Shown: positions 22,701-33,700 of the stretch, in pieces | Layout: each line of letters begins with the position of its first letter | Numbering within the stretch: the first letter of the stretch is position 1 | Program-made: the position numbers and the translations under genes | Source of the DNA: Antedon mediterranea | Lineage: Eukaryota > Echinodermata > Crinoidea > Comatulida > Antedonidae | DNA length: 64,000 nucleotides | Reading direction: 5' to 3' | Assembly (NCBI RefSeq): GCF_964355755.1 | Contig: NC_092680.1 | Location: 4,441,001-4,505,000, forward strand | The notes under the pieces: generated by a model | Seen by the model: the letters and a program-made list of their open reading frames with translations, nothing else | The model's database searches: none | What the model was told of the DNA's origin: nothing

Positions 22701-24417
22701 CTTGCGTTGCGTCGCTAGTGGGAATCACGCTTTAAGCTTGGTTCCCACTAGAACGTAACGCAAGGACGTAAACGCAATGCAAGCGTTTTAACCAATGGCA
22801 AGCGAAGTTATAGACAGTTAGCAATCACAAGCGAATAAGCCATCGCTTGTGATTGGTCAATTCACTTGTGTTGCGTTACGTCCTTGCGTTGCGTCGCTAG
22901 TGGGAATCACGCTTTACGGCCATCCAGCAAAAAAACCCGCCAGCCCGGAGAGGAGGTAGGCAGCGCTGGGAGATCTGGCGTATGATGAGTACTACTATAT
23001 CGCGTCTGCTACGCCCCTACGACCACCTAGATCATGGGACAAACGAAACGAAACGAATTATTTCATTATTAGAGTTGTTTGGACTTTCTCTTTATACAAT
23101 AAATAAAAACATTGCAATGTTAGAATATCATTTATTTGCCAAACAATTTCCACATTTTCGGAAATACAGTAAAGAAACGTACAGTAATTCCCACACGTTA
23201 TGCGTCACGTTTGACATGGTTCAACGACCATTATTATGACAAAATGTGAAATTAGAATTTTTTTTTTTTCAATTTTGTTGTTGAATATGCCATTTTAATG
23301 TCACGTAATAGTTTATTCATAAAGATTTACCTGAAAAAATATGTAATTTAAAGCAACAAAAAATACTTAAATAGTCAGACAATGGTTTTTGGTTAAAACT
23401 GAAAAATTGCATTCATTTTTTTATGTTTTTTGGGGACAATGCATCTTTAATACCATAAATGAGAAAAAAAAAACTTCCCCGTGACTTTAGATAAAAAGTT
23501 TAAATGGTGTTAATCCGAATGGACATATTTGCAGCAGTAATAACTTTTGCACAAATTAATTTAGTAGTTCTATTTATATATTAATTTTTGAATGTAAATA
23601 GAGCACCTGTTTTTATATTTGAGTCAGACTTGTAGTTTGCAAAAATATGGTATATTTATTTGATGAGCAATGGTATACTACCGAGATTGTATTAATTTGT
23701 ATTTTATTTTACATTACCCAGTACATTTTTCTTAACGTGGATTACAAAAATCAATATAATGTAATACTAAATGATTAAATTGATTTTTTTTTATTTTTAA
23801 CTTGTTTTGTACTTGTATTGTATTTTGTACTTGTATAATATTAATATAGCATTAAGTGTGTTTCTATTTATTTAATTATTATGTTAGTCTGTTACTTCTA
23901 TCTTTCAAATGTCAACCAGTCTGTCGGCCAGTTTTTTCACAATCGCCGTCATTTATTTCTTGACACACGTTTTCATTGAACTTATTTATCATCAAACATT
24001 TCAAACCTAAAGTAGATTAAGTATTTGGATTCTATTCTGTATTTTTAGATCCGACGCACATCTTGAAAACCATAACAAAATGTCATTCAAATCCCTAGAT
24101 ACGGTTTTTTTTTCGTTGACAACACGATTCTCCTCTCCTCTTAAGATTTAGGCTAGATAAATCTATTTGCAATTCAGTGTTAAAACTTAGAAGCTATCTT
24201 AATTGAATTGATAACACAGCCCACGCGGCTTGATACTAACAGTATAGATAATGTTATTAACATGTATACTTTAAGGCGTACGTTTAGTACTGTAGTATGC
24301 TGCTATATAACTGTGTGTTCATAAAAAAGTAGCAAACAAGATCTTACCTGTTGATTGGTGTACCCCGGTAGCTGTTATGGAAAGAAGTAAAAAGTAGCTC
24401 CGTAAACGGATAGCCAT
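10477..24417 (-). CDS. Gene A: single-pass MAM-domain receptor-like protein, 7 exons, 346 aa
   Basis: Minus-strand exons in transcript order: 24417-24348, 22365-22216, 20320-20040, 18624-18558, 14447-14388, 13735-13636, 10789-10477. The coding length is 1041 nt, and every join has GT/AG and a matching phase (1,1,0,1,1,2). Residues 1-23 form a signal peptide (MAIRLRSYFLLLS start). Residues 27-188 are one MAM domain: Cys29 and Cys37, the GHFMHV block at 74-79, Cys123 and Cys146, and the closing FEVIF...AIDDV segment at 170-185. A short stalk (190-212) precedes the transmembrane helix (about 214-238), which is followed by the basic stop KRH. The tail (240-346) has seven tyrosines, including SNYLNL (ITIM-like) and YEVP. 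MAM domains mediate adhesion or dimerisation outside the cell; the ligand here is unknown. The start ATG has A at -3 and G at +4. Divergent paralogue of gene B. Confidence in structure is high; function is inferred from domain only. Confidence 0.88.
11073..11222. mobile_element. Family A inverted-repeat MITE
   Basis: AAGCTCTGTCTAC... and ...GATAGTGTCGACAGAGCTT flanked by TA on both sides. In the last intron of gene A. Confidence 0.8.
11761..11797. mobile_element. Family B MITE left-end fragment
   Basis: TGCTTGGTTCCCTCTAGAAC with ACGCAAGAC then breaks off; next to a full copy. Confidence 0.5.
11808..11990. mobile_element. Family B inverted-repeat MITE
   Basis: TGCTTGGTTCCCACTAGCGA to GTTCTAGTGGGAACCAAC, intact inner arms. 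It directly precedes a B2 element, the same order as at 9605-9986. Confidence 0.78.
11992..12437. mobile_element. Family B2 MITE split by a SINE
   Basis: Left part 11992-12062 and right part 12302-12437 match 9784-9986 piece by piece (GTATTGCGTAATCACAAGT; CATCGTAGGTTTGATTTCACG). The S1 SINE lies between them. Confidence 0.75.
12063..12301 (+). mobile_element. tRNA-derived SINE (type S1) inserted in a MITE
   Basis: A-box-like TGGCTTGGTGGTTATG and B-box GGGTTCAAGTCCC are followed by a body ending GGATGGATCACCCTCATT and an A-rich tail. It is flanked by AAGTG on both sides as a target duplication. It splits the family B2 element at 11992-12437. Confidence 0.8.
13636..13735 (-). CDS. Gene A exon 6: transmembrane helix
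   Basis: 100 nt, phase 1 to phase 2. Encodes a hydrophobic run (VSIISLLLGILNTVFVVCAV) continuing to FLIY, then the basic stop-transfer KRH. The acceptor is CAAACAG and the donor GG|GTAAGT. Confidence 0.87.
13888..14070. mobile_element. Family B MITE, near-perfect palindrome
   Basis: Both halves carry the same arm (CGTAACGCAAGGACGTAAAC...GCGTTTTAACCAAT and its reverse complement), unlike other copies, whose two arms differ. In an intron of gene A between the stalk and transmembrane exons. Confidence 0.75.
14388..14447 (-). CDS. Gene A exon 5: short extracellular stalk
   Basis: 60 nt, phase 1 to phase 1, flanked by CATTTTAG and C|GTAAGT. Encodes about 20 residues (DVLRKPYTDVAHPTVILQP) linking the MAM domain to the membrane helix. 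It is the counterpart of the 411-nt proline-rich exon in gene B. Confidence 0.75.
14834..16121 (+). mobile_element. Non-autonomous Helitron, copy 2
   Basis: Same ends and body as the copy at 6836-8382, very similar along its length, inserted between A and T in intron 4 of gene A. It has a single version of the unit duplicated in copy 1. Small open frames inside are not coding. Confidence 0.75.
16455..16706 (+). repeat. Degenerate tandem repeat, about 58-bp unit
   Basis: Roughly five units of TTGCACCAAATTCAATTTAA...AAATTCGGAAAACGTAGGCC with substitutions. In intron 4 of gene A. Confidence 0.65.
17325..17485. mobile_element. Family B MITE, diverged
   Basis: TTGGTTCCCACTAGGACGC and GTCCTTACAGTGGGAACTTAG ends with an altered core. 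Confidence 0.6.
17996..18082. mobile_element. Family A MITE, internally shortened
   Basis: Left end AAGTTCTGTC jumps directly to GGGCATATCACTACCAT and the intact right end GTATAGTGTAGACAGAGCTT. Part of a local duplication with the next copy. Confidence 0.65.
18150..18261. mobile_element. Family A MITE, shortened copy
   Basis: AAGCTCTGTCTACACTATC at the left; diverged TTTGATGTGTAGAAAGGGCT at the right. The upstream flank repeats that of the copy at 17996. Confidence 0.65.
18558..18624 (-). CDS. Gene A exon 4: C-terminal MAM strand
   Basis: Phase 0 to phase 1, 67 nt. Encodes IMFEVIFRGNAEVAIDDVG, the conserved closing motif of MAM domains. The acceptor is TTTTTAG and the donor G|GTAGGT. Gene B has a 76-nt exon of the same phases in the same place. 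Confidence 0.87.
19360..19505. mobile_element. Family A MITE, degraded
   Basis: Recognisable by GTACACTATCACA and the core TGGACATGATGATATCATA with TTGGGCATATCACTACCAT; the right terminus is lost. Confidence 0.5.
20040..20320 (-). CDS. Gene A exon 3: central MAM domain
   Basis: Phase 1 to phase 0, acceptor TTTATAG and donor CAG|GTAAGC. It completes the GHFMHV block, then ARLKSPW, a beta-strand run FFTLEFYYF, and the cysteine pair in SSDCELRI and WRRPC. These match the order of strands and the second disulfide in MAM domains. Confidence 0.88.
20615..20800 (-). repeat. Dispersed repeat, Penelope-like tail candidate
   Basis: On the minus strand: AATGAAGGGCTAGTGTTGCC, CGAAAGCTTTT, a T run, TCTAGCCACTGATACCCAC, and AATTTGCCGTTGGATTTATG. 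The GAAGGGCTA...CCCGAAAGC motif recalls 3' regions of Penelope-like elements (from memory, not searched). Confidence 0.45.
20841..21305 (+). mobile_element. Older type S1 SINE, internally enlarged
   Basis: It has a B-box-like AGGGTTCAAGTCCT at 20867 and the same 3' end (TGGATGGACCACCCTCGT) near 21273-21290 as the copy at 12063. The extra sequence between suggests decay or a nested insertion. Confidence 0.55.
21746..21892. mobile_element. Family A inverted-repeat MITE
   Basis: AGCTCTGTCTACATTATCAA and TTGATATTGTAGACAGAGCT, TA on each side, two tandem core motifs. Confidence 0.8.
22011..22180. mobile_element. Family A inverted-repeat MITE
   Basis: AAGCCTTGTGTACACTATC at the left and GATAGTGTAGACAGAGCT at the right, 119 bp from the preceding copy and 36 bp from exon 2 of gene A. 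Confidence 0.78.
22216..22365 (-). CDS. Gene A exon 2: first part of MAM domain
   Basis: Phase 1 to phase 1. Encodes the MAM opening CNFENSGACGY with two cysteines and the GWKRT segment, where family members have an aromatic-tryptophan stretch. The acceptor is AATAG and the donor G|GTTTGA, which is weaker than its neighbours, but the frame joins give the expected family motif on both sides. Confidence 0.85.
22552..22732. mobile_element. Family B MITE, tandem copy 1
   Basis: AAGCTTGGTTCCCACTAGAA to CGCTAGTGGGAATCACGCTT. Only about two or three base differences from the adjoining copy; intron 1 of gene A. Confidence 0.82.
22735..22914. mobile_element. Family B MITE, tandem copy 2
   Basis: Same ends and core as copy 1, separated from it only by TA. 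Confidence 0.82.
22916..23040 (-). repeat. Dispersed repeat family I
   Basis: Reverse-strand match to 215-385 with an internal length difference of about 50-60 bp. It abuts the family B MITE ending at 22914. Confidence 0.5.
24348..24417 (-). CDS. Gene A exon 1: signal peptide
   Basis: Encodes 23 residues with a basic start (MAIRLR) and a hydrophobic core (YFLLLSITATGV). It ends in phase 1 at a consensus donor G|GTAAGA. The initiator context (AAA before ATG, G after) is strong. Confidence 0.85.
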
Positions 24418-24761
24418 TTTAAAGATCAGGCGCGTGTTATGTTCAGGCTTCTTCCGGGCTAATGTCGGCGTAAAGTGTATCGGACTGGAGTAGCGCTGCT
24501 TAGAACATTTTCATTTTTGAGTCATAGAATCTTAGTCATTAATAAGGATTTGACCTGTGAACCAATGAACAGAAACAAACATATTTTAAAATGAAAGCTA
24601 ACGGAACCTCTATAACGATTCACATATACTGCAAAAAGTCATAATGTATGTAATAAGAAATAAAACATACCGTACCCCAGATGTGCCATGCCAAGAATTA
24701 AAACTCTATCGGTTTTCCATTGAATTTATCGAATTAATTTGATTATGTGTAGGCTACTCCC

Positions 24762-25090
24762 GCTATTTGATATTGTCATATTTTGACTGAAATGTACTTA
24801 TGATATTATGCAAATGAGATTTGATTTGAATTGAATTTATTTGGAGATTCATTATATATAAATATTAATACTATGTACATTTTGATATTTGTCATATTTT
24901 GACTGAAATGTATTTAAATAAGGTTTGATTTGATTTAAATTGAATTTATTTTGAGAATCATTATATAAATATTAATACTGTGTACATTTGATATTTGTCA
25001 TATTTTGACTGAAATGTATGTATGATAGTATGTAAATGAGGTTTGGATTTGATTTGAATTGAGAGAATCATTAAATTCATTAATATAATA
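24762..25090 (+). repeat. Tandem repeat, about 125-bp unit, near three copies
   Basis: Each unit holds ATTTTGACTGAAATGTA, TTTGATTTGAATTGAATTTA and AATCATTATATAAATATTAA. It lies in the region shared by the gene A and B promoters. Confidence 0.65.
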
Positions 25091-25805
25091 CTACTGTACT
25101 ACTGACATAAAATACATTTGTATAGAACTTGGAGTTTATTTGAAAATAAACGTGGTAACACGTTTTCAATAACGTCATCATCGTCTGTTTTGCTAACCAG
25201 AATTGTACTTCTTTTAACAATTTAATAAATAATTGAGGCCTTGACCAAATCAACGCAAACACAGTGTCATTGTAAAATATGTTTATCTTTGAAATATTAA
25301 TTCAGACTAATAATATCAAAGAAGCGCCCTCTATTTTCAGAGAATCAAAACTGAAAATGAGATGACGAATTAATTAGACGAGGAAATACGGATTGAAATA
25401 GACAAGATAGTCAAATGAACACGTGACACTTCGATATGTTTTATGTGTTAATATTTGAATACATGGTTGATAAAGAACTGTATAGACTGACGGACAAAAC
25501 ATTGTTAGTTATACCAAGTGTATAATATTATTTATATAATGTATTGAGCCACCATTATATCTAAGAGTGTTTTCTCTTTTGTGTGTGGAGGGGGGCGGGG
25601 GGTGTCTAAGAATCTAAGTTTAGCCATAAAGTGTAATCATTATTCTTGTTGTCTGTAAACTTTTTTAAAGCGCCAATGAAAAATAAACGAAACAATTAAT
25701 ACATGAACTATCTTGTATCGTGGAGGAATTATTTACAAATAAATGGTTAAATATTATTTATATATTATTATTATTATGTTTATTAAAATATAATTTACAT
25801 TTTTG

Positions 25806-25990
25806 TTCAATTTGTTGGCAGTAAATTTATAAATCAGTAATAGAAAATTGTTGATTTTTGTTTTGTACTATTTCGTATACACAAATAATAAAAAGTTAAA
25901 CTTTTGTTGCGGTAAATTTGTAAAATCAGTAATAGAAAAACTGTTGATTTTTGTTTTGTACTATTTCATAATATACACATTTTTAATTTT
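25806..25990 (+). repeat. Direct duplication, about 95 bp
   Basis: Two adjacent copies of GTAAATTT(A/G)TAAA...TCAGTAATAGAAAA...TGTTGATTTTTGTTTTGTAC. Confidence 0.65.
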
Positions 25991-27663
25991 GTTTAAACTG
26001 TTTTTGGACTGTAATATGAATTAATAGTTGCATTGAATGACGGGTTTCTCGCATGCTTTGCAGCTGTTTATTAAATACAAAGAGTGGAAACGTTTAAATT
26101 CTCATTGTCATGTGAATGAACACGTGTATGACTCAACATCTACAAAGTTTCTAAAAGAAAAGAAAATAATTATGTGAATTTGCCTATTAGCACAATTTAA
26201 CCAGCTCACGGAATAGTAAAAGTTTAAGTTTTAAATCAGTGAAAAAAAAGAACCTCATCAATCACAAGCACGAAGGCAAGTCAAAGTTCTAGCTGTGCCT
26301 CGACAAAAAAGACAAAAAAAAATATTTCTTATTTCTTCAGGTTATACGGTTTATTTGGTCAAAGGTTTGCACCGATTGGATATTTTTTTTAATCCTGTCA
26401 TGTTAATAGCTTGATCACCTGATTCTCGTACAGTATTATGTATCAATTAATGAATTGTATAATTATTTTTTTAACCACCTTGTCTTTGGTGGCCATAAAA
26501 ACATCAAGTTTTTTCAGAGATCTTCATCATTATCTGGTTCTTCTGAAGTTTTCCACATGATTTCGATCATCATTGCATTTGCATGGACCTATAAATAAGA
26601 CTGTACCATGTTTATTTTTAAATAATCTCTAAAACTATTCTTTATGGCCTGCTTTTTTTCATTGTTTCGGTTGGTCATGTGGTTTGCAGTCAATGTTATC
26701 TTTCGGAAGAGCAATAATCTATAATCAGTAGTCTACACCATTGACGACATCAATGACGCATTTGCAGATACCTCTGCTGCAAGTAGTTCGGCAAATGTTC
26801 ATCACCATCTATTATCTAAATCATTTAATTATTTTTCCAAATTTTTCCAAATAATGTATATGGAACTTTAGGAGAAATAACGAACCCTCTACAGGCCTAC
26901 ACTTTTCATATTGACACTAATAATCATGTTTATTAATAGGCAGACTACTGAAGAATATTTAGCCTGAGTCTGCATAATTTTTTTATCTAAAAAATGAATT
27001 TTTTTTCTTTAAATAAGTTCAGATAAAATATTACCAATCCTTCCTAATCATAAGTCAAATGATATTTCAATGTTAAATTGTATTAATAAATTATTTATTT
27101 TTTGTTTATTATGTTTATAAGCCTGTCCAATAGGCGACGCAAAACTAATATATTTTGTACTGTATTTTTTAAATCTTTGTTTATTTTTGATATAGGTATA
27201 TCCATCTTTAAATATATATATGCAGATTTGTCATAAGTTTATAATTTATATAATGCAATATCCGTAAGCAAATCTAGCATGCATAATATAACATTTCCTG
27301 CCAAGTATGAGTGATTCCATTCTGTCTACGTCACAACCAACTTTAGGGGTAAGGTCAAATTCTTTTTCGACCCGTCGAATATGAGTGTATGACGTCACGA
27401 TGGTGTAATAAACTTGAATTTCCTTCCCAAACTTTGAGTTAGTATTGGTTGTTGTATTTACTGCTATCATATCCCGCATATGCTTTCACTATCTTGGCTC
27501 TAAGCTTCCCAGGATTATATGAGAACTTTTGTATAGTTTTTGTTCATACTATCAATTTATTTCACTTGTTCTTCATTGGCGAACTTCAACAATCGGTGCA
27601 CGTGGAAACTGCATATATGTGTCAAATGCAAACGTATCTAATTGTGTAGGAAATCAAATCACG

Positions 27664-27736
27664 ATGAACACACGGATTTTTACGTACGTTCTTGTAATTT
27701 TGTCTAGCCTGGACTTAACATCTTCAACTTCGACCG
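27664..27736 (+). CDS. Gene B exon 1: signal peptide
   Basis: Encodes MNTRIFTYVLVILSSLDLTS and four more residues, a typical secretory leader. The donor is G|GTACGT in phase 1. The frame stays open about 135 nt upstream but contains no other ATG. Confidence 0.8.
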
Positions 27737-30700
27737 GTACGTATATTAACATCATAAAGTAAAAATACAGTAGGGCTTAACAACCAAACTAAAATCTCGG
27801 ATTGAGTGTCTCTTGAATAGAACGTATTGTTAAAACAATACCCACTCCCCCATCTCTTTAAGTTTCCTTGTGAGGAGAGGTTGTAATTTTAACAAGGACA
27901 TTTGTCTATACGATATTATATTGTTTTAAATCGCCCTTTTGAACGACCTATGCATTAGTTTCATTTCTCACAATCTGAGCTTTTTTGATTACTTGTTTAT
28001 ATAATTCGTATCGGTAACACAATATTGTATTATGCTATATGTACAAGGAATGAACGATACTCTAACTACTTGAACTCTCCACATTAATAATAATCATAAT
28101 TATGTTATGCTCTATTAAGTCTACACATGCATAGATATACCCTTACATGAGTGGATGCCTAATTGGTAACCATTCAACTGTACAATCTTTTCCCAATCAA
28201 ATCAGCACTGCATGATAGAGGTGAGGTAGGCTTTATTATAAATTTTAATTTTCTTTTTCAAACAATTTTACATTCATTGTTTTTATATGTATGACTCATG
28301 TGAATAAAAGTGATTGGTCAAACTTGCTTGTTTGATCAATATATAAGTGTGTGTATTGTGTTTTCTCGCGTTGCTCCATCCATTTGTCAACATACGGAAT
28401 GGATATGAGAGTCGACGAACAGGACACAAAAATACTGTATTTCTATGATATTGTCACCATCACTATGATGTGTTGGTGCACATGAAATATACATACAGGC
28501 CCTAATACATTATTGCATTCATTTCAACAATATACAAAAACCACTTTTGTTCAATATTGAGATAAGGTAATTTAATTAAATTATGAACTTGCAATTTCAA
28601 GTTTGTTCTGATTTTCTTTTCGGTTCATGTCTGACCTGGTTTCAGATTACGACGAACTTAATCCAGTGAAGTGAATTTTTTCTAAGATTATATAATTAAT
28701 AGGCCACAGGGATTATATCATATAATAATGAGGTAGCCTATATATGTCATTTTTCGAAGAAAAAACTAATGTCCACATTGTTATCACCATTCAGTCATAG
28801 TTTAGTACTAATTGTGCACTATTTGTACCTTTCACTTTTTCAAAATATGTCTGGTGTACTGTTTGAAATTGCATAGATAAAGGCTATTCCATTATCAAAG
28901 TAACCATATCTTCATTTAGTATAAAGTCTAAGTTACACATGGTAACTTTGAATGGACAGAACCGATGCATCCCAGCCCTGTAACCCTCATGATACTGCCA
29001 GTTGAACCTTCCACTATTATAATTGAAACTTTAATAACATTTAGAATATTGTTTATTATTTAATTTTTGTTTTGCATGGCGAAGAGTAAAGTTATGTTCG
29101 CGGTAAACCAAAAGGGAATAAAGTATAATTTCAACATTTCGGTTGTTGTGTTCTTCTGTTTCCAAAAGACTGTAGCTTGTATTTTATTTTATTTTATTTT
29201 ATTCAATTTCCAGGTAACATACAAAAATCATAAACAAGGTACGGCAACATTAAATAAAACAGAACAAAAGTACTATCAGCACCTGCGGGTAACCAAAAGT
29301 GGATCAGTTCGAAAGAACTACACTGTCGAGTGGCTTTCCCAACTAATAGTACGAAAAACGCAATAGACAAAAAAACAGAGATAGTCTAGATGAATTCGAT
29401 ATCAGTAATACATTTTTTCAAATCCCTTCTAAACCCCCCCAAAGTTAAACAGGACTTTGTTACGAACTTCATGCGGGATACATTGTAACATAAAATATGG
29501 TTTAAAATATCGAATACGACTTATATCCGTGTTTTCTTTTCTTTTTTTTTTCTAATCAACAAAACAAATCTATAATAAGCATTAGATAGCAGACTGAAGT
29601 ATTAACGTGAACATTAATAATGTAAACACAAATCTATTTTCTTATTTGTTGAACTAAAAATGGAAACTGTTATAATAACATTATCGCAGTTTTTAATGTC
29701 ATTTACAGTTAATAAAATGTCGTTCACGTGTATTTTAATAAGTCATTGTAATCTAAAAATAATGTGTTAAATTGTATAAAGATATCAATTTCGGAATAAC
29801 TTAAAAGGATGTATTAACACTAAACCACAGATGCCGTCTTTATGCAAATAATTAGATGTAATTTTTTTATTTTTAAAAGGGTGAATATTGTAGTAAAGAT
29901 ATATGATTTGCTAAACATGCAACCAAATTTTGTTGATACTGAAACGATTAATGAGGCCAAGTTGAAACAATTTTTTTATTTTGTCAAAAAGAAAAGTGTT
30001 CATTCATTTGAAATTCAGTTTATCCATCTTCTTGAATCGCGCGTAACGTAAAGTGTATAATCATAATTTTGTTTCACGCGTCCACTACAATATTCTTTTT
30101 TTGCGCATGCTCAGAGTTACTAAAAAGCAGACGTATGTACTGAGTTCATATTAGGTATGAATCAGGAGATTAATGATCTAAGTGTCTATTCTTCTACTCA
30201 GTTCTATTCGACTTTTCGTACGGCATTATACTGTATGTCTGAGACAAACCTTTCTCTTACATTTGTTGTTACTGTTTATCTCTCTTAAACTGTTTTCTTT
30301 TTTCTGCAATCCAGCGAGAATCCTTTTCTAAGATTGTTTCAACTTGTGTGAAGCACATAGTGTTTCCTCTTGTGAATGTAACATTAGATGGCATATACAG
30401 AAATAACCATTTTACAACTTTCTAGGAGTTACTGTCATCAAAAGGTCAAGAAGATAGACGGTTGCCAATGAAATATAAACATATTGGCAATCAAACAAAA
30501 ATAAATATTTATAGATTCTATTCGTAGAAAAGCCTGCCATAATTGACATAATCAGTAAAGTCATCAAAGTTATTTTAATTTTCTTATAACACACCTAATA
30601 GATAATTTATAATTAACAAGATTGTTAAATATCAATATAACTTAATTAGTTTAAAAATTAAAAAAAACAGTACTTTCTATATACTATTATAGAATCAGAA

Positions 30701-33700
30701 GAAAAACTTGCAATCATTCCTAATAATCATTTTAAGAAGTTCTAAAGATAAAAGTTATTACGTTGTTCTGTTAACGATTTGTATAGTCTAGATTTAGGTT
30801 TTGGAGAATCAATGAGATTGAAAATTCAAGGACGAATCAAAGACTTTTTGCTAAATGTTGCTAAATGCTAGAAAACCTATTTATAATGCACGCTGGTATA
30901 ATGTACTTTAGCGCGTAAATGTTTAAATGTTCTTTAATATAACATTCCACTATAGATGGCGCTAGTTCGTACGAACATGTGTTTATCATTTTTGGTATGT
31001 CCATTTTCTATTTTCCGTATATTCCTTATTTAAAAGTACCAATATGTAGTTTATAGAAGTATAATATAGATGATAAAGTGTATTGTTCTTTTTAATGTTT
31101 ACAAAATTATTGTCTTGAAGATGTAACCATCCTTGAGTATTTCCACCATTTCTGTTCCTGAAACTATATTGACCAATGAGTCCAGATTTATATATTTTCA
31201 GTTTGAGTTTCATATTTTATTTCACACAAAATATAACACAATACATACATTTAAAAAAATATATAAATGATAAAAAATGTGTGTGGAGATTGCATTAAGC
31301 TAATTTTACTTTAGGTCTGAACTTTCAAATGAACAACTATATACATGTACAAATAGTAATGACTGAAATAAGCAAGAAAAAATACAATTTATGCACTTAT
31401 AAAAAATGTTTAGTGAAAAAAGAAGAGGACAAAAACTAATGTCATCTCTCCACTCTTCTTTTCGTCCTTATCTTCTTCCCATTTCTGGTTGCTATTCTGT
31501 AACTAACTTTGTCCATATATTGTCATTTATTCTTGTAATCTGTCGCGTACCAATCTCCATTTGATTTCTGTAGTTTGTTCTAAAATGTGTATTTTCCTAA
31601 TTCTGGTAAGTTGGATTTTATTCTTTTAGAGTGAGTTGTGTATTCTTCTTTCAATCACCTTTTTTGTCCATGTTTCTGCTCCACTATGTTATTAGAAGAA
31701 TACTCTTAGGTGAATAATGTTGTGTTGAGAACATCAGTTTTTTAACTACTTTCAACTACTAGGTGAATCCCGTGTTCATTCTGAACGTAGGGGAGTGAGC
31801 TTTTAGGAGCTTATTGTACTAAGCCTCGGCATTATGTGGTAGGGTGGCCAGTTCCTTTCCACGCCGCCTTTTTTTCTCCCTAATATTTTCTAGGTACTCA
31901 TTTACAGCTGAGTGGACTTGTCGGGAATTGAACCCGGGTGTATCTGTATGACAGTCAAGTGTCCTAACCACTCGGCTATCCTACTCCAATCCGACTTAAA
32001 ACTAGTACTCTTTTTTCTAAATGACAATGCCTGATCTTGTTTGTTTATGCATTTCATGTTGTTCTCCTGTATTCTCGTCCACGATGATTGATTTTTATTA
32101 TGTTTTTATTCTTCCAGTTTACCAGTGTACTTTTAGTGAACTTGGAATGTGTGGTTTTAAACAATCTACCAATGATCTAATCAACTGGACCAAACAGAAC
32201 ACATTGTCGCAACTTGTATTACCGCCTGCAGGACGTACTATACCAACACGCCAGACAGGTAAGAATGTTGACATGGTCACCTTGATTATCTTGACCTGAT
32301 CAAATGTGTAACACTACTAAACTCAATATCCATGGATTTTCCATCTTAATATGATGCTTGTAAGAACGCAGATTCGTTTTAACATGGATGTATCTGGTAG
32401 TCCATTTACACTAAATGTTCCCTTAAAAGTCCGTTAAAGTAAAACAATAGTAAGGATTCCCCTTAGATGAGATTCAATTCAAAATAACATTTATTTCTTT
32501 CAAATCAAATAACATTCTAAAAACATTACTTTAATTATCGAAAAAATTGTGAGATTGAAAAAAAATGATTTTTTCCCATTTATTATAATAATTACACTGT
32601 ATCTCCAGAGAAGAGTAAAATTACAATTCCACTCTTCCCTGGTATCACAAACAACACAAATAACACAAAAGAAACGCAAACACATAACAGGACAATAAAA
32701 TGGTCACTTTTCATATTAAAGAAAACGTTTATTAAGAAATATGATTATCATATTTAGTTTTTTTTTTCGTCGAAAGGCGAGTGACACTATGCTATGTGTG
32801 GCTTTCTTCTAGAATTATTCCTATAACAATCTTTAGAATTACTTCAAATGTAACATCATGTTGCCAAACAAGAAGAATATTCCATTTCATCATTCATATT
32901 TCACATTTCAATTCCACAACCTTACTTTTCTTCACCAAATTAACCATCATGTCACAAAAGAAGTGCACAGAAACAAAATACAGCTCCACGATGACGTTTC
33001 GTAAATATAAATTTCTATGTCAAGTATAAATATGATATTTTTAATTTCTTACTGCAACCATAATACATTTACTATGTTGTTTCTGGTTCAAGGTCATCCG
33101 AGTTGTCAGGTTTTACAGCAATTTTATAAGTCAAGGTCGTAATTTAAGTAATTAATAAATTCATGTTTTAAATGAAATGCTTAAGTACAAACTACTTGTA
33201 ATGCTCCAATTGGATTGTTAATTTTCATTTGGCGACATACCTGTAAAATATGTTATATTTTAAAGTGATTAGACTTATATTCCTGGGATGTTCAAGGACA
33301 TAGACTTATGTCACAATATAATAATGTTTAAGTAAGTGGGTTGTGTAGAGTCATACTCGACGTATTATTAAGATATCGTTTTCAATTAAAGTTATTATTC
33401 TTTTTTTATTTCAGCTTTATTTACTAAAAAATTATAACCTAACTTAAACTTTATATAACTGACTTGAAGCTGTTTGTTCTTAAGCTACTAGTATGTCTAC
33501 ACTATCAAACTATTTTGACAAAAAATTGTGATGTGCCCAAACACGGTAATGATATGCCCAAACATGCTAGTGATATGACATCATCGTATCCATATATGGG
33601 AACATTACACTCTTTGTCACATAAAATTTGATAGTGTAGACAGAGCTTTAGCTTAATATAATACCAACGTTGCTTTGTATTTAATTTAAGGAACACATCT

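Larger units (their letters stand above)
24418..27663. other. Intergenic region between divergent genes A and B
   Basis: About 3.2 kb between the two start codons, so it probably holds both promoters. The part next to gene A (24430-24500) is relatively GC-rich with a CCGGAAG motif that resembles an ETS site (weak evidence). The middle holds two tandem-repeat blocks (24762-25090, 25806-25990). I see no TATA box I would defend and no convincing gene. Confidence 0.6.

Noticed and set aside
29067-29366. 99-codon plus-strand frame in gene B intron 1
   Set aside because: Low-complexity hydrophobic run, no domain, no convincing exon borders.
31910-31985. Functional tRNA-Asp gene
   Set aside because: Boxes are present, but stems are imperfect and it continues into a SINE body.
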